From contig NW_020194655.1 in assembly GCF_002865645.1 (NCBI RefSeq), forward strand, positions 186,001 through 250,000: 64,000 nt of DNA, given 5' to 3'. Below are positions 59,070-64,000 of the stretch, one piece after another. The position numbers and the translations under genes were made by a program. The notes under the pieces were generated by a model that ran no database searches, had not been told where the DNA came from, and saw only the letters and a list, made by a program, of their open reading frames with translations. Position 1 is the first letter of the stretch, and every line of letters starts with the position of its first letter. The stretch is from Hyaloscypha bicolor E (taxonomy: Eukaryota; Ascomycota; Leotiomycetes; Helotiales; Hyaloscyphaceae).

Positions 59070-62000
59070 TATTATAGGAAGGAAATTATAATAAAATAAA
59101 AATATTAAAAATATAAATAATAAAGTATAAATAGTATATAGTATATAAAAGCTTAATTAATTAAATATAAAAAAGGAATTATTATCTAGAATTATAGAAA
59201 AACTAGCTTTTTTATATAATTTCTATAAGTTATATATAAAAGACCCTAGCCTTTATTATATAACCGAAATATTAAAACTATTAAATAAAGCAATTTTAAT
59301 AGAATATAGTTTACTATATTATATCCGATTTCTTATTTATTTATACTTGTTTCCTAAGTACTAAAAACTAATAAAAAATACCTATTTAGAATCCGAAATA
59401 ATAAAATAATTAGAATTCTTTTTTACTAATATTTCTAATTTCTTTTTAATATACTAAAAATATAATCTATTATTTTTAAATAGTCTTATTTTATATTTTT
59501 AAACTTATTTAAAAGTAATTCGAACTCGTTTAACTATATTCTTATATTAAATATAATATAGTTTTCCTTATTATTTAATATTACTTTTAATTATTAGTTA
59601 ATTTCAGCTTTTATAGCTAAATACTAAGATAATTTATTATAGCGAATTATATTATAAATTATATTAATATATTTCAAATAAATAGCTTCTTTGAATTTTG
59701 TATTTCTTTTAGTATTCTTAAACCGGCCTTTAGTAAAAAAAAGAAAGTTCTTAGTAAAAAGCTTTAATAACTTTATAAAGATTTTATTTTTATATATTCT
59801 ATTCTAAATAATAACTAGGCTTATTAGAATTATAATAAAAGGCTTTTCGAGTAATAAATTATTATTAAACTATTTTTTAATTACTATTTTATTCGAGAAT
59901 TAGTATTTAATTATAATTTTAGACTTATAAATTATTTAGCTAAAAGTATTTATTTATCTAGTTAAGTATTATATACTTAAATACTTTTCTTTTACTTTCT
60001 TTATTAGATATTTACTTAACTTCTTTATATTTTCCGAATTAAAATTATTATAAATAGAAAAATAATTAATACTCTTAATAACTTTCTTATTAAAAAAAGC
60101 TGTCTTTTTATAATCTATAAAAAATATATAGCTAATATTTCGATTTTTCTTATTAAAAAAGAACTTATTATTTAGAGTTTTAATAATAGCCAGATTATTA
60201 GTATTTCCTTTATACTAATAGTAATTAATATTTCTAGAAATATAATATTAGGCTAGCTAAGAGTAAATAATTAAATAAATAGAATATCTAGTATAAAAGA
60301 GAAATTATAATAAGATAAAAACCTATATAAAGTATACTAAAATATAAAATATAAAATATAACTTAATAGTAAAATAATAAGATTAAAAGTATAAATAATA
60401 AAATATAAATAGTATATAATATATAAAAGCTTAATTAATTAAATACTAAAACCAATTATTTTCTAGAATTATAGAAAAACTAGCTTTCTTATATAATTTC
60501 TATAAGTTATATATAAAAGACTATAGCCTTTATTATATAATTAAAACCTTAAAACTACTTAAATAATATAATTTTTAGAGAATATAGCCTATTATATTAT
60601 ACTAGCTAATACTTTATAAAATCCAAGCTATATTAAGAGATCTATTATTAAGAATTAAGAGATTAAAATAAAATAGCTATTATTAAGATTTTTATATTTT
60701 AATATTTTATTTTTTCGGAAATGAAATTATAGTATTTCTATTTCTTTTATTAAAAGCTCTCGAATATTAAGCTTTTTAATCTATTTTAGATAATTTTTCT
60801 TATAAATATAACTATTTATATCTAGATTAATAGTATTAGATTTAGGAATAGAGATTATAGTATTAAATTAGAACTATAGATTTGGGCAAAATTAATTAGA
60901 AATCCGGTATTTATATTTATATTTTATAATTTTTTTATTTTCTAAAAAGAAATCCCGTATTTTCTTATATATTTAAATAATAAAAATATACTTTTTATTC
61001 TTAGTAATTTTATAAATCTTAGTAACTATTTTTAAGATTTCTATAAGCTTAATCTTAATTATCTAGATAAAAAGAATATTAGTAAATTACTAAAAATATA
61101 TTTTATAAAGAGCCTTAAGAAATTTATTAATAATTTTATAGCATTTTCGTTTATAAATAAATTCTAGAATATTATTATATAACTTTTTAAAGATATAATT
61201 ATTCTAATAGCTAAGTATTAGCTTCTATTTAGCTAGTATTTTATAAATATAGTATTTAGATATATTATTAATATTATTAATCTTTTTTTTTATTTTTTGG
61301 CTTTCTAGATAATATTTCTTTTTTACTTCTTTTTATTTTATTTTCTAGTATTTTACTAATCTTATATTTAGACTAGTATTTAAATCTATACTATTTATTA
61401 GGGGTTTTAGGCTTAGTTTACTTTTCTTTTTTACTAGGTTCCTAATTAGTTATATTAGTTATATTAGTTTTACTAGTTTTACTAGTAGTATTAGTAATAG
61501 GCTTTATTAGCTTAATACTAGTTTTGCTAGCCGGATCTAATTAAATTACTACTAAAATTATAATAGAAGTTTATTCTCTAGACTTATTATAGAAACTAGA
61601 GAAAGATTTATTATTATAATATTCTTTAATAAAAATTCTAGAAATATTAAAAGTATATTATCTAGCCTTAAGATTATTAGCTAATAATAGCTTAAAAACT
61701 AATTTTCTAAATTCTAAAATAGCTTTAATATACTTTAATACCTTAGTAATATCTAATTTAGTAAATATACTAGTATTCTAATATTTTTAATTTTTAATAT
61801 ATTCTAAAATAGCTTTATTAATTAACTAAATAGCTTTATATATTAAAGCTTTTATTTTAAAAAGAAAATATAATTTCTTATAAATATTATTAATATATTA
61901 GCTAAAGGCTTTATTATATAATATAATTCTATTCTAATTCTTAGTTTCTAGACTATTTATTATAGTCTTAATCTTATTAAGCTTCTTTTATCTGCTTTTA

Positions 62001-62600
62001 GTAATGTTTTTAATAATATTCTCGAATTCTCTATTATTAGCTTAATAGTTTTTTAGCTTTTCTTTAGTTAATTCTAGTCTAGTTCTATTTCTAATAAAAG
62101 CTTTCTATTTTAAAAGTTTATTATATATACTATTTAGCTCATCTAGAATATTTATATTAAATTTAGTAATTATAGCTATCTTTTCTAGTATTAATAGGCT
62201 TTTTATAATTACCTAAATTCTCTTAATATTCTAAATTTTAATACTATTAATTTATAGGCTTTTAGTAAAATTATAGCTTAAGAAATTTATTTTTTAGTCA
62301 TTTTATTATTTTTAAAGGAATTATATAAGTATTATTAATATAATAATTATGAATTATAGAATTAAAGATTCTTAAGATTATAAGAATTTCTTTTAAATAC
62401 TTTCTAAAATAAAAAATAAATTAAAATAAACTTGAATTATATAAAAATATTATATATATTTGAGTTTTCTTTTTTCTTAATAAGAAAATAAAGCTAAAAT
62501 AGTAATATATATAATAGAGAAAATAGATATAATAATTAGATATATTTAAGGTAATATAGTTATAAATTAGAAATAATTATAAAAAGTAAAATATAAAATT
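59070..62600. mobile_element. Repeat family F, copy 2, with an inserted F LTR
   Basis: Aligns with 18499-21725. The first 265 bp (59070-59334) are LTR-like. A separate LTR copy splits it at 60292-60601. The right end is where similarity to copy 1 stops, about 62.59 kb. It inserted into Copia-G, whose sequence is uninterrupted at this point in copy 1 (about 40930). No enzyme domain recognised. Confidence 0.6.
60288..60605. mobile_element. F-family solo LTR with CTAG flanks
   Basis: 310 bp (60292-60601) between CTAG at 60288-60291 and 60602-60605. Copy 1 of F near 19714-19722 has the unoccupied site (TTAGCTAA). The ends TATAAAAG...TTATATTATA fit TG...CA after transitions. Confidence 0.75.
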
Positions 62601-64000
62601 AAGCTTTTATTATAGAAAAGAATACTAATATATATATTTAAGGAAATATAATCTAAAGAATAATTAAGGCAAATTAAACTAAATAGTAATAATAGGAAAA
62701 TAAGAAAGTAATATAATAGAAATATAAATATAATAATAGTATCTAAAATATTAGAATATAAAAGAAAATAATAAAATTTTATAATATAAATATATTTTAA
62801 TTTTCTATTTATTTAGAAACATTTTTATTAATTTAAAAAATAGTATAAAAGAAGAAAAATAATATAGGAAATATATAAAAGATAAGATATATAAATATAT
62901 TGAAAATATTAGAAAAGTATAAAATAAATATTAATAGAAAATAAGTTAGAATAATGGAATTAAAAAATAATTTAGAATAAGATATTATTTTTTCTGAAAC
63001 TAATTCGTGCTTTTTTTAAAAGCTAATTATAATTATTTAATATTTATTAAAATCGATTTTAAATAGTAGAAAGCTATTTAATTAATTAGAACTTTAAAAT
63101 AATATTTATATTTAAGAAAGTAATATTAAAGGATTTAGAAATTATAGAAAAAAGAATTATAAAATAATATAAATAAAATTTGTAATACTATTATTAAGTT
63201 TGAAATAATTAATATTAAAATTAATATAAAATATAAAGAAATTAAGTATTCTAAATTAGTATTAAGGATATGAGATTAAAAGTATTTTCTTAATTATTTA
63301 AATAATATTTAATAATAAGAAATAGATTAATAATAAGAATTAATAAATTATACTAGCTTTTTAAAGAAATAATAGGTTTCTAGTAATGAAATAATATTAT
63401 AATTAGGGAATAGGTTTTATATAAAAGAAGTTTCCTTTATATAAAAATAGAAATATATAATATACTAATTAAGTCTCGATATTAGTTTTAAGTATAGTTA
63501 TAATTATATTAAAAAGAAAGTAGATTTCCTAATATAAAATAGGCTTTAAATAGGCAGATCTAGTTTATTTAATATCTAAAAGATTTCTAGAATTACTTAT
63601 TATTAAGTACTTTCGGAAATAAATATTAGATTTAATAAGATTTCTCTTTTCTTTTATAAGGCTTCTAATTTGGCTATTTTATTTATATATAACTTCTAAT
63701 TAGAAAGTTTATTTAGATATTATAAATAAACTTATAATAGTAATTTAAATTAAAATCGAAGTCTATAAGTATTATAATTAAGTTTTAGACTAGTATAAGC
63801 TATAAAAATAGTTAGCTAAAAAGATAAATAAAGCTTCTAAAAAGCTTTTAGCTTAATATTTTCTTCTTTTTAAAAGTATATAAAAGACTTCTTTCTTTTT
63901 CTTTTCTTTATATATAATAATTATTTATATTATAAGAACTTTTAAAAAAAATATTATAATTCGAAATTAAGAATTTATAAAATAATCTCTCGACTTTTTA
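62601..64000. other. RIP-degraded AT-rich DNA, unassigned
   Basis: No gene, RNA or repeat partner recognised to the end of the window. Some TpG/CpA survive after 63.0 kb (for example near 63000-63060), suggesting slightly lower RIP load. Confidence 0.45.

Overview
The window is from the nuclear genome of a filamentous ascomycete (Pezizomycotina). Almost all of it is an extremely AT-rich block of nested, dead retrotransposons. Their decay pattern is that of repeat-induced point mutation (RIP): C-to-T and G-to-A only, with CpA/TpG nearly absent while CpG and CC/GG survive. The only convincing host gene is an intronless 724-codon ORF (51323-53497) in a normal-composition island of about 4.5 kb (about 49.72-54.24 kb). 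The genus cannot be fixed from the sequence.

Layout. 281-7341: complete RIP-killed Ty3/Gypsy chromovirus (Gypsy-1) with 327-bp LTRs and 5-bp target-site duplication (TSD) CTATC. About 8.1-8.76 kb: lightly mutated segment ending in a 25-base poly(A). About 8.8-14.9 kb: second Ty3/Gypsy remnant on the minus strand (Gypsy-2). 15.1-15.7 kb: RIP-damaged LTR (family S) split by a Gypsy-1 solo LTR. 15.7-23.3 kb: plus-strand Gypsy remnants split by an unclassified repeat (family F). 23323-30208: Ty1/Copia element (Copia-A, TSD TTTAT) whose middle is occupied by 18-bp minisatellites, a 677-base assembly gap and a strand-skewed A+C-rich block. 30.6-43.7 kb: minus-strand Copia (Copia-G) broken by a complete Gypsy-3 element (32586-38753), a solo S LTR (39324-39597) and a MITE (39620-39851). 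45422-47842: short LTR element H with a gag fragment. 48544-49269: intact miniature LTR element (TRIM). 49.7-54.2 kb: gene island. 54.5-64 kb: a third, decayed MITE, a Gypsy-1 LTR fragment, a second Copia-G copy and a second F copy.

The two Copia-G copies and the two F copies act as mutual empty-site controls, so several insertions can be dated relative to each other and their TSDs read directly. The most unusual points are: a decamer minisatellite apparently created when RIP made two neighbouring imperfect decamers identical; a MITE family with 7-bp TSDs confirmed by an empty site; a TRIM with all its cis-signals; an approximately 87% A+C single-strand-skewed block beside an assembly gap; and an orphan protein combining a retropepsin-like region (apparently without the catalytic triad) with a WW-like C-terminus. 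No tRNA, rRNA, CRISPR array or gene cluster was found.
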